In this document: one piece after another, positions 9,697-18,678 of the stretch
How the letters are laid out: each line of letters begins with the position of its first letter
Numbering within the stretch: position 1 is the stretch's first letter
Assembly: GCA_947072565.1 (NCBI GenBank)
Contig: CAMTIM010000010.1
Location: 1-64,000, forward strand
Length of the DNA stretch: 64,000 bases
Reading direction: 5' to 3'
Source: an uncultured Peptostreptococcaceae bacterium
GTDB taxonomy: Bacteria > Bacillota > Clostridia > Peptostreptococcales > Peptostreptococcaceae
The notes under the pieces: model-generated
What the model saw: only the letters and a program-made list of their open reading frames with translations
Told to the model about the DNA's origin: nothing
Databases searched by the model: none
Made by a program: the position numbers and the translations under genes

Positions 9697-11934
9697 TTAT
9701 TTTAATAAAGCAGTTATTTCACTGAAATAATATATATTTAAAACATGAAGAGCTCTTGTACAACAAGTATATAGGAGCAACCTCTCATCCTCACTGTTAT
9801 AATTTTTATTGCTAGCATCGTATATAAAAACTACATCAAACTCAAGACCTTTAGCTAGATATGAAGGTATTACTAATACACCATTTGTATAATCGTCATC
9901 ATCTTTTTCTATAGATACTACATCTATATCATTTGCTTTTAACAAATTATATACATCTCTAGTTTCACGTGCTGTTTTTGTAATGATACCAATAGATTTA
10001 TAATCCTTTTGTTTGTAAGATTTTGTATCTTCAATAAGTTTTTTATTCATAGAGTTTTTATCATTAAACCCAATAACATTAGGCTCATCACCATGTCTTT
10101 CAACATACTCGTCACTTATGTTTTCGGTAAGAAGATTTCTTGAAAATTTAGTGATTTCCATTGTTGAACGATAACTCTTTGTTAAGTTTATTATGCAAGT
10201 ATCATTCTTTGATATATTATAAATGTTATTATAATTTCCAACATTCATAAATGGGTTAATTGATTGATTTATATCTCCTAATATAGTCATATTGGCTGAT
10301 TTAAAAAGTTGATAAAATATCTCATATTGTAGTGGAGTATAGTCTTGTGCCTCATCTATAATTACATATTTAATTTGTGAAGTATTTGGAATATCTCCAA
10401 GTGCCCCTTTTAAGTATAAAAGTGCAACTTGATCTTCATAATAAAGTCTCCTTGAATTTAAATTATCTATTGTATAAGTCTTTATATGATGTATAAATTT
10501 ATTATCATATTTAACATTTATTTCATTTGAAAATTTATTTAAATTCTTAAACAGATTTCTATAAATTTTAACTAAATTAAACTCTGTCATTTGCGAAATT
10601 TTAAAATTGATATGTTTTAAATTTTCATTTACAATTAATGTACTTTTCTCTATCATTTCTTGTTTATCTATAAAATCTCCAGACTTATCAAGTTCTTTGT
10701 ATATTTCATCAATCCAAGCTTTTTTATATGGTTCAATAAGAAAGAGAATTCTTGATTTTAATTTTTTTAATCTTCTTTTAACTGGCAGATTGGAATAGTC
10801 GTTAAAAAATAATTTTTGTATATCTTTTGATGAAATTATTAATTTACCTCTTACAATAATATCTTCAAAACCTCTATCCATTGTTTCTAAGTGATTTACA
10901 TATTGTTTTAAAATGTTCATAAACTCTAATGATGTCTTAAATTTTATATTTTTAATCCTATGTTGATAGGCTAATTTTTCACTAGAATTAAGTATGTATT
11001 CCATCATTTCTGAAGTAGTTTCTTTCTTAAATTCATTACTTAGCTCTTTATGCATATAGTCCTTAAATGTTGTTTGATACATATTATCTTCACCAAGTTG
11101 AGGCAATACATTTGAGATATAATCATTAAAAATATTATTTGGAGAAAATATTATTATATTTTCTGGTTTTATTGTGTATTTGTGCCTATATAGTAAATAT
11201 GCAATTCTATGAAGTGCTACAGAAGTTTTTCCACTTCCGGCAGCCCCTTGAACAATTAAGTTTTTACAATTTTCATTACGAATTACTTGATTTTGTTCTT
11301 TTTGAATAGTTGTAACTATACCTTTCATTTTATCATCAGAGTTTTTACTCAACAGTTCCTGTAGTATTTCATCATCAATACTTAGATTACTGTCAAACAT
11401 GTACTGAATTTTTCCGTTGTTAATTTTGTACTGTCTTTTGCTAGTGATTTCCCCAGAGATTACTCCTTCAGGACATTCATAGCTTGCTTGTCCTGTTTCA
11501 TAATCATAAAACATACTTGAGATAGGTGCTCTCCAGTCGTATACAAGAAAATCATAATCTTCATCAATAAGATTTGATAATCCAATATAACACTTCTCAG
11601 TAGAGGATTCCTTACCTTCAACAAAGTCAATTCTACCGAAATAAGGAGATACAAGCATTTTTTTATACTTTGATTCAAGTTTTTTGTTAAATTCATGACT
11701 TCTTTTTTGATTTCTCATAATATCCATAAATGACACGAAATCTGAAAGTTGATCTAATCCATTTTCTATAGAAACAGACCCTAAGTCATTCCATAGTTCT
11801 CTTTGTGTTTCTATAGCATCTTTTTTTAACTTATCTTTAGCATCACGCTTTTCATCAAGTTGTCTTTTAGCCTCTTTAAGAACTTTTTGCAACCATTGAT
11901 TTTCGAGATCCCACTCATAATTATTTAGACTCAT
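9697..11934 (-). CDS. helD: RNA polymerase recycling motor HelD (UvrD/Rep-like ATPase)
   Basis: 745 residues. An N-terminal charged coiled-coil arm (1-90) is followed by the HelD-typical YDWRAPISSMFYDYETG, a Walker A segment VQGAAGSGKTSVALHR (about 228-243), Walker B YVIIDEAQDYTPLQYE, motif IV/V TKSYRSTMEI and a C-terminal superfamily I motif VFIYDASN...LLYTCCTRA. HelD removes stalled RNA polymerase from DNA, and some versions confer rifamycin tolerance. The N-terminal arm separates it from UvrD or PcrA. GGAGGGC precedes ATG 11934. Length fits Clostridia-type HelD. Confidence 0.92.
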   Translation of the reverse strand: MSLNNYEWDLENQWLQKVLKEAKRQLDEKRDAKDKLKKDAIETQRELWNDLGSVSIENGLDQLSDFVSFMDIMRNQKRSHEFNKKLESKYKKMLVSPYFGRIDFVEGKESSTEKCYIGLSNLIDEDYDFLVYDWRAPISSMFYDYETGQASYECPEGVISGEITSKRQYKINNGKIQYMFDSNLSIDDEILQELLSKNSDDKMKGIVTTIQKEQNQVIRNENCKNLIVQGAAGSGKTSVALHRIAYLLYRHKYTIKPENIIIFSPNNIFNDYISNVLPQLGEDNMYQTTFKDYMHKELSNEFKKETTSEMMEYILNSSEKLAYQHRIKNIKFKTSLEFMNILKQYVNHLETMDRGFEDIIVRGKLIISSKDIQKLFFNDYSNLPVKRRLKKLKSRILFLIEPYKKAWIDEIYKELDKSGDFIDKQEMIEKSTLIVNENLKHINFKISQMTEFNLVKIYRNLFKNLNKFSNEINVKYDNKFIHHIKTYTIDNLNSRRLYYEDQVALLYLKGALGDIPNTSQIKYVIIDEAQDYTPLQYEIFYQLFKSANMTILGDINQSINPFMNVGNYNNIYNISKNDTCIINLTKSYRSTMEITKFSRNLLTENISDEYVERHGDEPNVIGFNDKNSMNKKLIEDTKSYKQKDYKSIGIITKTARETRDVYNLLKANDIDVVSIEKDDDDYTNGVLVIPSYLAKGLEFDVVFIYDASNKNYNSEDERLLLYTCCTRALHVLNIYYFSEITALLK

Positions 11935-12366
11935 CGCATGCCCTCCTTTATTATATAAATTAACTTATTTAACCTGCCCTATCAATTATATAGAAATAGA
12001 GAGATATTAACAGTCTAAAAAAAAATTATTATTTATGGTATAATTACAGTGGGAGAGAGACAAGATCCTCTCTGATAATAAAAATTAAACTATTCTTTAA
12101 AGCACTTATTTTAATAGATAATTAAACTACTTAACTATTTTAAAATATAATAATGTATTTTGATAAATCAATATACATTGCTTTTCTAATTATTACAACT
12201 TTCTAAATCCTAATTTTTTATTCACTATTTACTCTGTAAAGTTTTAAATACATAAGTAGCATGTTTCATTAATGCTTAAATTGTCACGTTTGAGAGAAAT
12301 TAAAAATGGGTTCATTTTGTTTTGTAGAATATATAAAACCTATAAGGTTTAAGGGGGCATTTAAAA
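11935..12366. other. Gene-poor stretch between helD and a small membrane protein gene
   Basis: Contains the helD promoter region, a short GAGAGA/TCTCTC hairpin at about 12053-12075, and near its right end one copy of the dispersed TTGTCAC-type repeat (12281-12352). I see no other gene. Confidence 0.5.
12281..12352 (+). repeat. Dispersed coding-like repeat, copy A
   Basis: Reads as TTG TCA CGT TTG AGA GAA ... TAA, giving LSRLREIKNGFILFCRIYKT... in the frame shared with copies at 15416, 20845 and 50007. An in-frame ATG lies 9 bases upstream at 12272. No convincing ribosome binding site. It ends 14 bases before the start of the small membrane protein gene. Confidence 0.6.
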
Positions 12367-12537
12367 TTGCTGAAAAATAAGTTTACTTTTGTAATTGTAG
12401 GACTACTAATTTCTATTGGGATATATTTTATAATTTTTGATATTTTTAAATTTGATAAAATAAGTGGTTATATTATCTCAGGATTAATGTATGGTTTAAT
12501 TTTAAATATGTTATATAAAAAAATCAAATTTAAATAA
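12367..12537 (+). CDS. Small membrane protein (56 residues)
   Basis: A short open frame starts at TTG 12367 with a strong AAGGGGGC ribosome binding site 9 bases upstream and ends at TAA 12537. The product has two hydrophobic segments (about residues 7-24 and 33-50), a short polar connector KFDKIS and a basic tail YKKIKFK. I do not recognise the family. It lies 350 bases upstream of the MACPF gene on the same strand. The ribosome binding site and membrane-protein composition make it more likely real than chance. Confidence 0.55.
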   Translation: MLKNKFTFVIVGLLISIGIYFIIFDIFKFDKISGYIISGLMYGLILNMLYKKIKFK

Positions 12538-12883
12538 ACAACAATATATTAAAATTTATACGTATATGTTGAAATAGCTCATATATAAAGTTTTAAAAAT
12601 CATAATATAAATTTTATTATGATTTATTTAATAATTCTAATAATAATTATATTATAAATTAAAAATGATTCACAATATAATTTTTTATATAATTTATAAA
12701 ATAAATTTAAATATAAAAATAACTTAACCAAGAAATAATTTTAAAAACATTTGTCGTTTTTTGTCACATTTTGTTTATGTGCTACATAAACTTATTAATG
12801 AGTGTGATATGGTTTTTATATAGCACTCCATATTTAAATGTAAATAAGAAATATTTTTAAAATTATTAATGGAGATGATTTAA
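12538..12883. promoter_or_regulatory. MACPF gene upstream region with inverted repeats
   Basis: An extremely AT-rich stretch without a gene. It holds an inverted repeat AAATCATAATA/TATTATGATTT (12598-12625), which may terminate the small upstream gene, and a perfect 8-bp inverted repeat GTTTATGT/ACATAAAC with a 3-base centre at 12773-12791. The latter sits about 100 bases before the MACPF start and is a plausible operator. GGAGATG precedes the MACPF ATG. Confidence 0.4.
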
Positions 12884-14281
12884 ATGGACGAAGAAAATAA
12901 ATTTTCAACTATGAAGAATATTGCTTTTACTGCTAGTAAAGTAACACCTATTCCAGGCTTAGATTCTTTAGGGTATGGATATAATGTATTTAATTTATAT
13001 GCAAGTCCTAAGAGCGCTACTTTACCTTTATTTAATTTAGGTGATGCACAAACTGCTTTAGTTCTTGGAAAAACTTATTTAGTACCCAAAACTGTAGCTT
13101 ATCAAGAAATTTTGAATGGTCATTATGAATCATATAGTTCAGTTTCTATTAACGATTATCTTAGCCAACTAAATACAACTACTCAATTATCAGGACAGTT
13201 TGGTTTTTATAGTGGATCTTTAAAAACAGACTTCCAAGTATCAGAACTTAGACATCGTACAAATGAGTATACAAAAATTCAAGATATTATTGAAAAATGG
13301 AAATTAACACTTCCGTTTGATGCAAAAGATTTAATTAAACTGCTAAGAACGGAAGTTTACAATGATATTAATAATAAGAATTTATCTGGTAGTGATTTAT
13401 TTGATAAATATGGAACTCACTTTTTAAGAGAGATTATTGTAGGAGCTAAATGTGAATATATTGCATCAACTGACCAAATAAATATTAAGAATCAAACTAA
13501 TCTTAAAGTAATAGCACAAGCAGCATATAAAGACTTTACAAATCAAGCTCAAGCTGAAATAAGTACTGAAATGAAAAAGGAAATAAATGATTTTAAAAGA
13601 TATTCAACTATAACAGTAAATACACTTGGAGGTAAGCCTGAATATAGTAATGAAATTGGTTTACAAGGTAATTACGTAAAATGGGTTGAATCAATAAATG
13701 ATTACCCAGCATTTTGTAATTTTACCCCTAATAGCCTTCTTCCAATTTGGAAACTTTGCGATAACGAAGATAGACAAAATCAACTCATATCCGATTATTT
13801 AGAATACGCTAAAAATAAATCTATTCCATTTTCGCAATATTGTATTACTAATGTAAAAGCAGTTAAAGATATGAATCCTCCTGCTGAATATGAATTAATA
13901 GATAAGGACTTAAATGCAGGTGCAGGAGGTGAATATATTTATCTATGTTATAAAAAGGGACTAGATGATAAAACTTCTGATGAGGATAGCCCAATAACAG
14001 ATTTAGATGTTATTATTGCTAAAAGCGAGAAAGATGCTCTATCTAAACTTAAGCCTGGATTCAAATTAGATCCACAAGATTTAAATGAAGGAGCTGGAGG
14101 CAAGTATATTTATTTATGCTATTCAAAAGATAAGAGCAAGGACCCTGTTCGTAGCATACAGATAATACAAGGAAGTTCTGACCAGATACCTCCACCAGAA
14201 GGCTATATAAAAATACCTGTAGATTTAAATACTGGAGCTGGAGGTAAATATATTTATTTATTCTACTCTAGAAATTATTAG
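12884..14281 (+). CDS. MACPF-domain protein with triple-repeat C-terminal beta-prism
   Basis: 465 residues. The central region carries the MACPF signature DKYGTHFLREIIVGA, with YGTHF at 176-180. The C-terminal third holds three copies of DLNxGAGGxYIYLxY at about 342, 399 and 447, as expected for a three-fold-symmetric MABP/Vps62-like beta-prism, usually a membrane- or glycan-binding module. Bacterial MACPF proteins such as Photorhabdus Plu-MACPF combine the pore-forming-type fold with a C-terminal beta-prism. The N-terminus MDEENKFSTM has no signal peptide, so export would need lysis or a non-classical route. Whether it is a toxin, an anti-eukaryote factor or an inactive relative cannot be decided from sequence. 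Monocistronic, own terminator. Confidence 0.85.
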   Translation: MDEENKFSTMKNIAFTASKVTPIPGLDSLGYGYNVFNLYASPKSATLPLFNLGDAQTALVLGKTYLVPKTVAYQEILNGHYESYSSVSINDYLSQLNTTTQLSGQFGFYSGSLKTDFQVSELRHRTNEYTKIQDIIEKWKLTLPFDAKDLIKLLRTEVYNDINNKNLSGSDLFDKYGTHFLREIIVGAKCEYIASTDQINIKNQTNLKVIAQAAYKDFTNQAQAEISTEMKKEINDFKRYSTITVNTLGGKPEYSNEIGLQGNYVKWVESINDYPAFCNFTPNSLLPIWKLCDNEDRQNQLISDYLEYAKNKSIPFSQYCITNVKAVKDMNPPAEYELIDKDLNAGAGGEYIYLCYKKGLDDKTSDEDSPITDLDVIIAKSEKDALSKLKPGFKLDPQDLNEGAGGKYIYLCYSKDKSKDPVRSIQIIQGSSDQIPPPEGYIKIPVDLNTGAGGKYIYLFYSRNY

Positions 14282-14331
14282 ATGCAAAGAATAATCAATA
14301 AAATAATTTTTTAAATTAGCTAAAGATAAAT

Positions 14332-14359
14332 ATAAAAGCACCTTAAGGGTGCTTTTATT
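14332..14359 (+). terminator. Rho-independent terminator of the MACPF gene
   Basis: Stem TAAAAGCACC/GGGTGCTTTTA with a short loop, followed by a T-rich run. Confidence 0.85.
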
Positions 14360-14384
14360 AAATGTGTAAATATAAAGTACACTT

Positions 14385-14465
14385 TAATTTTACAACACTA
14401 AATATAATATAAAACGTAAATTTAGTATTGTATTTAGTATTTTTTTACAAAATGTAAACTAACTC
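14385..14465. promoter_or_regulatory. Possible resolution site upstream of the resolvase
   Basis: Imperfect inverted copies of ACACTAAAT/ATTTAGTATTGT and a further TATTTAGTATT lie within 80 bases just upstream of a serine recombinase gene, where res sites and resolvase autoregulation sites usually sit. Subsite boundaries cannot be fixed by eye. Confidence 0.35.
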
Positions 14466-14529
14466 TAGACTTTATTTTTAAGTTTTTGTATTATTAACGT
14501 ATAAGTTAAAGTGAAGGAGGTAATTATTT

Positions 14530-15087
14530 GTGATAGTCGGATATGTAAGGGTAAGTAGCGTTGATCAAAATGAAAGTAGACAGTTGGTAACAATGGAGAA
14601 ATACAACGTAGAAAAATTATTTCAAGAGAAAGTAAGCGCAAAAGATATAAATAGAAAAGAATTAAACAAGATGTTAGATTTTGTGCGAGAAGGAGATAGT
14701 ATAGTAATACATGACTTTAGTAGATTAGCAAGAAGTACAAAAGATTTATTACATATAATGGAGCTATTAGAATCAAAAGGTGTAAATTTAATAAGTACAA
14801 AAGAAAACATAGATTCCTCTACACCAACAGGCAAATTAATGTTAACTATGATAGGTGCTATAAATGAATTTGAAAGAACTAATATGCTTGAAAGACAAAG
14901 AGAAGGCATAGCAATAGCTAAAGCAGCAGGAAAATACAAAGGTCGTAAAGAAATAAAAGTAGATAACTTTGAAGACTATTACAATAAATATATAAATAGA
15001 GTGTTTAATAAAAGTCAATTAGCTAAGGAAATTGGTGTAAGTAGACCAACATTAAATAAGTTAATAAAAGAATATCAAAGTAAATAA
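14530..15087 (+). CDS. Serine recombinase (Tn3-type resolvase/invertase family)
   Basis: 185 residues. The N-terminal catalytic domain begins IVGYVRVSSVDQNESRQ with nucleophile S9 and carries the HDFSRLARSTKDLL and GAINEFERTNMLERQREG motifs. A C-terminal helix-turn-helix (about 150-183, KSQLAKEIGVSRPTLNKL) follows. Length and domain order are those of small resolvases, not large integrases. The start is GTG after AAGGAGG. On a plasmid such enzymes usually resolve multimers; it could also be a relic of a Tn3-family element, but no transposase is nearby. Confidence 0.92.
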   Translation: MIVGYVRVSSVDQNESRQLVTMEKYNVEKLFQEKVSAKDINRKELNKMLDFVREGDSIVIHDFSRLARSTKDLLHIMELLESKGVNLISTKENIDSSTPTGKLMLTMIGAINEFERTNMLERQREGIAIAKAAGKYKGRKEIKVDNFEDYYNKYINRVFNKSQLAKEIGVSRPTLNKLIKEYQSK

Positions 15088-15360
15088 ATTAACTAGTTTA
15101 TTATAAAAAATAAATTTTATATAAAACTTATTTTTTAATATAGACACAAATTCACATACACAGTATACTGTATACATAGACAACAATAAATGACATAAAA
15201 CGATAAATCAATAGGAATTGACTCAGTATAGACGATTAAGTAATAGACATATAAAGAGGAGTTATGCTCAATGCTCCTCTTTACCCTTGAAATTAAGTTA
15301 ATTAAAATAAATACTATCCCCCCCTAAAATAGTATTTAAAAAATCCCAATACCCCTTTAT

Positions 15361-15388
15361 AAAGACTGTAACGGAAACAGTCTTTTTT
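15361..15388 (+). terminator. Orphan terminator-like hairpin
   Basis: AAAGACTGT/ACAGTCTTT stem, loop AACGGA plus flanking base, six T residues. No gene ends just upstream. Confidence 0.6.
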
Positions 15389-15740
15389 GTTGTGTAAATA
15401 ATCTTAGATCTTAATTTGTCACTCTTTCGTGAAAATAAAAATGGTAAATCCTATAATCAAAAAAATCCAAATAATAGTCACTATATTAATTTTTGTTTTT
15501 TTTACAATGGTTGCTATAAAAAATATATTCTTCAAATAAAAAATATGACATATCAACAAGTTTCAAGATTATTAACTAGACGTTACTTATAAAAAAATAT
15601 AGAGATAGAAAGAGGGTAGACTTGATTTTGTTAAGTTTGCCCTTTATTTATTTTATTATAAAGCTAATAATAAGTACCTAAATAGTTAAGTAGTTGAAAA
15701 GCTTAAGATAAGTTTTATAAAAATATTTTAGATTTTCATA

Positions 15741-15788
15741 ATAAAAACTCATTACTATTGAAATCATATAGTAATGAGTTTTTATTAT
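15741..15788 (+). terminator. Orphan terminator-like hairpin before the FAD oxidoreductase
   Basis: ATAAAAACTCATTACTAT and ATAGTAATGAGTTTTTAT make an 18-bp perfect stem, with a T-rich tail. A hairpin with the same AAAACTCATT arm lies at 36040-36080 before another gene. Confidence 0.65.
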
Positions 15789-15874
15789 AAATTAGATTTT
15801 ATAGTAAATAATCTAAATTTAAGATATAAATACATAAATTCAAATACAAATGAAATAACTTTAGGAGGATTAAA

Positions 15875-17092
15875 ATGAATATTCAATATGTACAAGGAAC
15901 CCCTTTTTTTACAGATATAAATAAAAACAAAAAACAATATCCATATTTAACAGAAAATATAGAAACAGATGTATGCATAATAGGTGGTGGGGTTACAGGA
16001 GCTATAGCATCGTATTATTTTAGTAAAAACAATGTCAAAACAGTTGTACTTGAAAAAAAGAGAATAGCACATTTAAGTACAAGTGTGACTACATCCCTTC
16101 TACAATATGAATTAGATGACAAATTATCAGAACTTCAAGAATATACAACATTAGAAAATTCTTTAAAAGCTTATAATCTAGGTCTTAAAGCACTTGAAGA
16201 AATTGAATCATTTATTAATACATATGAAAATAAATGTGATTATAAAAAAAGAGATACATTGTTATATACAGCTAAAAATAATGAAAAAAATAGTATAAAA
16301 ATAGAATATGATCTTAGAAAAAAAAATGGATTTGATGTTGAGTATATAGATGAAAACACCAATAAATTTAGCTTTGATTTAAAGAGTGGTCTAATATCAA
16401 AAAATGGAGGCGCAGAGTTAGATCCATATAAATATACAAATCAACTATTAGATGTATCTTCTGATATAGGTTCAAAGATATATGAAAATACAGAAGTTAT
16501 AGATTTAGTTCATTATGAAGATTATATAGATGTTGTAACTGAATTTGGATATAAAGTAAAAGCTAAAAAAGTAATAGTTGCAACTGGATACAATACTAAA
16601 TTATTTACAAGTAGAAATTTTGGAACTAAAACAACTACATTTAATGTAGTTACTAAACCGGTTTCTAACTTTGATGGATGGGAAGATAAAATACTTATAA
16701 GAGATAATTGTGACCCTTACAACTACCTAAGAACCACAATGGATAATAGGCTTATAATTGGAGGAGAAGATGTTAGCTTTATACCCGACATATTTGATGA
16801 AAAATTAGCTAATGAAAAATATGATATATTAGAATGCAGATTAAAGTCTATGTTTAAATATATAGATAATATAGAAATTGATTTTAAATATAGTGGAACA
16901 TTTGCTTCAACTCCTGATAATTTAGGCTTTGTAGGTCCAGATAATAAACATAAAAATCTATGGTATTTATTAGGTTATGGAGCAAATGGAATTTTATTTG
17001 CAATCCTAGGTGCAATGATGTTAACACAGTTATATAGTTGTGAACCTAATAAAGACATGAATTTATTCAAAATAGATAGATTTGATAAATAA
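15875..17092 (+). CDS. FAD-dependent oxidoreductase (DAO family)
   Basis: 405 residues. An N-terminal Rossmann dinucleotide fold carries VCIIGGGVTGAIASYYF (GGGVTG at 37-42) and the acidic residue of VVLEKK. A DAO-type substrate domain follows, with a C-terminal FAD contact GYGANGILFAILGA. Family members oxidise amines or amino acids; the substrate is not evident. AGGAGG precedes ATG. It stands alone between two terminators. No signal peptide, so cytoplasmic. Confidence 0.88.
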   Translation: MNIQYVQGTPFFTDINKNKKQYPYLTENIETDVCIIGGGVTGAIASYYFSKNNVKTVVLEKKRIAHLSTSVTTSLLQYELDDKLSELQEYTTLENSLKAYNLGLKALEEIESFINTYENKCDYKKRDTLLYTAKNNEKNSIKIEYDLRKKNGFDVEYIDENTNKFSFDLKSGLISKNGGAELDPYKYTNQLLDVSSDIGSKIYENTEVIDLVHYEDYIDVVTEFGYKVKAKKVIVATGYNTKLFTSRNFGTKTTTFNVVTKPVSNFDGWEDKILIRDNCDPYNYLRTTMDNRLIIGGEDVSFIPDIFDEKLANEKYDILECRLKSMFKYIDNIEIDFKYSGTFASTPDNLGFVGPDNKHKNLWYLLGYGANGILFAILGAMMLTQLYSCEPNKDMNLFKIDRFDK

Positions 17093-17097
17093 TAAAT

Positions 17098-17138
17098 AAA
17101 AGGAGCTAATCTCTATATTGAGATTAACTCCTTTTCTA
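17098..17138 (+). terminator. Rho-independent terminator
   Basis: AAAAGGAGCTAATCTC/GAGATTAACTCCTTTT stem with one mismatch. Bidirectional in character, between the oxidoreductase and the convergent small gene. Confidence 0.85.
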
Positions 17139-17177
17139 CTTAAAAATATTAATTAACACTTCTATGTGTGATTGTTA

Positions 17178-17366
17178 TTAATCTTGATAATTAGACATTG
17201 CATTGCTAGCAACTGACATAGCACTTTGTACTGCAGTTAAAGTTTTTTGTATTTCTTGTTTATTGTTAGGTTTTTCTACAGTGCTCATAGCTTGATTTAA
17301 AGCACTTTGAGCAGTTTGTAATTGTGAACACGCATCTTGTAATTGATCTTTAGCATTTTTTTGCAT
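17178..17366 (-). CDS. Small Gln/Ala/Ser-rich helical protein (62 residues)
   Basis: The start is ATG at 17366 because GGAGG lies 5 bases upstream; the longer frame reaching 17408 has no such site. The product MQKNAKDQLQDACSQLQ... is hydrophilic, rich in Q, A, S and N, and shows heptad-like spacing (QLQTAQSALNQAM, LTAVQSAMSVASNAM), so it is probably a small helical coiled-coil protein. I do not recognise a named family. One cysteine, no membrane segment. Confidence 0.7.
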   Translation of the reverse strand: MQKNAKDQLQDACSQLQTAQSALNQAMSTVEKPNNKQEIQKTLTAVQSAMSVASNAMSNYQD

Positions 17367-17619
17367 TTTGTTACCTCCAAAATATTTTAGTTGGTGATAT
17401 GTAATCACTAATATAGTATTAGTATTTTTTTGAATTTATATTCATCTACAACCTTCTAACAATTTATATTGTTTTGTGAATAGTAATCTCTAATATACAT
17501 AAAATAGTATAAATTTCATTTATTTAAATTATAAATATACAAATACTTAAGTATTTTATATATGTAAGTGTTTAATTTTAATAATAAAACTGGATATTTT
17601 ATAAAAGGAGAGATGTTTA

Positions 17620-18048
17620 ATGAACGGTAATACAGAACTATTAAACTTTATTTACCAAAATTCTCAAATGGGTATAGAAGCATTAGAAAAACTAGTATCT
17701 ATAACTAAAGATAGTGAATTTAAGCAATATTTACAATCTCAATTAAATGAATATAAACTTATAAACAATAACGCTATAAAAAAATTAAACGAAAATGGGC
17801 ATGATGAGAAAGGAATAGGATCTTTTGCAAAAATGCAAAGTTACATAATGATTAATATTCAAACTATGATGGATAAAACGCCTTCTCATCTAGCTGAAAT
17901 GCTTATTACAGGTTCTAACATGGGTGTTGTAGATGCAATAAAAAATATCAAAAAATATAAAGATGCAGAACCGACCATTTTAAAATTAATGGATGATCTT
18001 AAGACGTTTGAAGAAAATAATATAGAGCAACTAAAAGCCTTCTTATAA
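17620..18048 (+). CDS. Ferritin-like four-helix-bundle protein, uncharacterised
   Basis: 142 residues, predicted all-helical: NTELLNFIYQNSQMGIEALEKLV, FKQYLQSQLNEYKLINNNAI, SYIMINIQTMMDKTPSHLAEMLITGSNMGVVDAI and ILKLMDDLKTFEENNIEQL. The helix layout and MLITGSNMGVVD segment resemble DUF2383-like small bundle proteins of Clostridia, but the acidic/histidine metal ligands of true ferritins are not obvious. GGAGAG ribosome binding site, monocistronic, own terminator. Function unknown. Confidence 0.65.
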   Translation: MNGNTELLNFIYQNSQMGIEALEKLVSITKDSEFKQYLQSQLNEYKLINNNAIKKLNENGHDEKGIGSFAKMQSYIMINIQTMMDKTPSHLAEMLITGSNMGVVDAIKNIKKYKDAEPTILKLMDDLKTFEENNIEQLKAFL

Positions 18049-18057
18049 TAGATAATA

Positions 18058-18096
18058 AACTCGCCTAAATTTTTATAAATATTTAGGCGAGTTATT
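18058..18096. terminator. Bidirectional terminator
   Basis: AACTCGCCTAAAT/ATTTAGGCGAGTT 13-bp perfect stem between converging genes. Confidence 0.85.
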
Positions 18097-18662
18097 TAAT
18101 TTCTTGATATTTTAATCCCTAATTTATATGCACTATCTAATATTTTTTTATTGGATTTGCTTGAATTTTTTTCAAAAGCCTTTGTAGCTATTAGTATTTT
18201 AAAGTGTTCAAGACCCATTCCTTTTAGATGTTTCGCAGTATATTTAAAGTATTTTTTAAATAAAAATGAAAAAGGAGCTGCTTGAGTATATACCATTATT
18301 AACTTCTTTTTACCAAATCTAGGTGTATGCTTTGATTTGTCTATTTCAGTTAAAGGATACAATCTATCAAGCAAAAGTTTTGTTTGAGCTGATACCTGGC
18401 ATATATAAACTGGTGAACCTATTATTACATAATCTGCATCTTTTATTTCATTGTAAATTATTTGCATATCATCTTTAACAGCGCAATCATGTACCTTTCT
18501 ACAATACAAACACCCTTGGCATCCCTTTATATTCATATCATTTAAATAAAATTTTTTAATAGTTGAACTAGAAGTGGTTGCTCCATCTATTATTTGTTGA
18601 ACTATTGTGTCTACATTTCCATTTTTTCTTGGACTTCCTATAAATGCTACTATTTTACTCAT
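18096..18662 (-). CDS. Flavodoxin-fold NAD(P)H-dependent oxidoreductase
   Basis: 188 residues. The N-terminal FMN phosphate loop GSPRKNGNVDTIV (9-21) is followed by a cysteine cluster GCQGCLYCRKVHDC (about 48-61) seen in iron-sulfur flavoprotein-like members, and VIIGSPVYICQVSAQ (FMN isoalloxazine contact). The C-terminal half is shorter than in classical Isf proteins. It lies 16 bases downstream of a MarR regulator gene on the same strand, a common arrangement for redox- or quinone-responsive reductases. Substrate unknown. Confidence 0.85.
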   Translation of the reverse strand: MSKIVAFIGSPRKNGNVDTIVQQIIDGATTSSSTIKKFYLNDMNIKGCQGCLYCRKVHDCAVKDDMQIIYNEIKDADYVIIGSPVYICQVSAQTKLLLDRLYPLTEIDKSKHTPRFGKKKLIMVYTQAAPFSFLFKKYFKYTAKHLKGMGLEHFKILIATKAFEKNSSKSNKKILDSAYKLGIKISRN

Positions 18663-18678
18663 TTAATTTCCTCCGTAT

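Larger units (their letters stand above)
15088..15874. other. Hairpin-rich stretch without a recognisable gene
   Basis: About 790 bases with no supportable long gene. It holds one copy of the dispersed coding-like repeat (15416 on), a palindrome GTATACTGTATAC near 15164, and at least four hairpins: 15253-15282 (AAAGAGGAG/CTCCTCTTT), 15361-15388, 15612-15645 (stem needing G-U pairs, followed by TTTATTT) and 15741-15788. Several terminators in a row suggest decayed small genes or small untranslated RNAs. A 32-codon frame at 15443 encodes a hydrophobic peptide (MVNPIIKKIQIIV...) but lacks a ribosome binding site. Confidence 0.5.

Noticed and set aside
14622..14939. 105-codon antisense frame within the resolvase gene
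   Set aside because: Shadow of a well-supported resolvase with complete motifs.
15443..15541. 32-codon hydrophobic peptide frame (possible type I toxin)
   Set aside because: No ribosome binding site, overlaps the dispersed repeat in a different frame, no visible antisense promoter.
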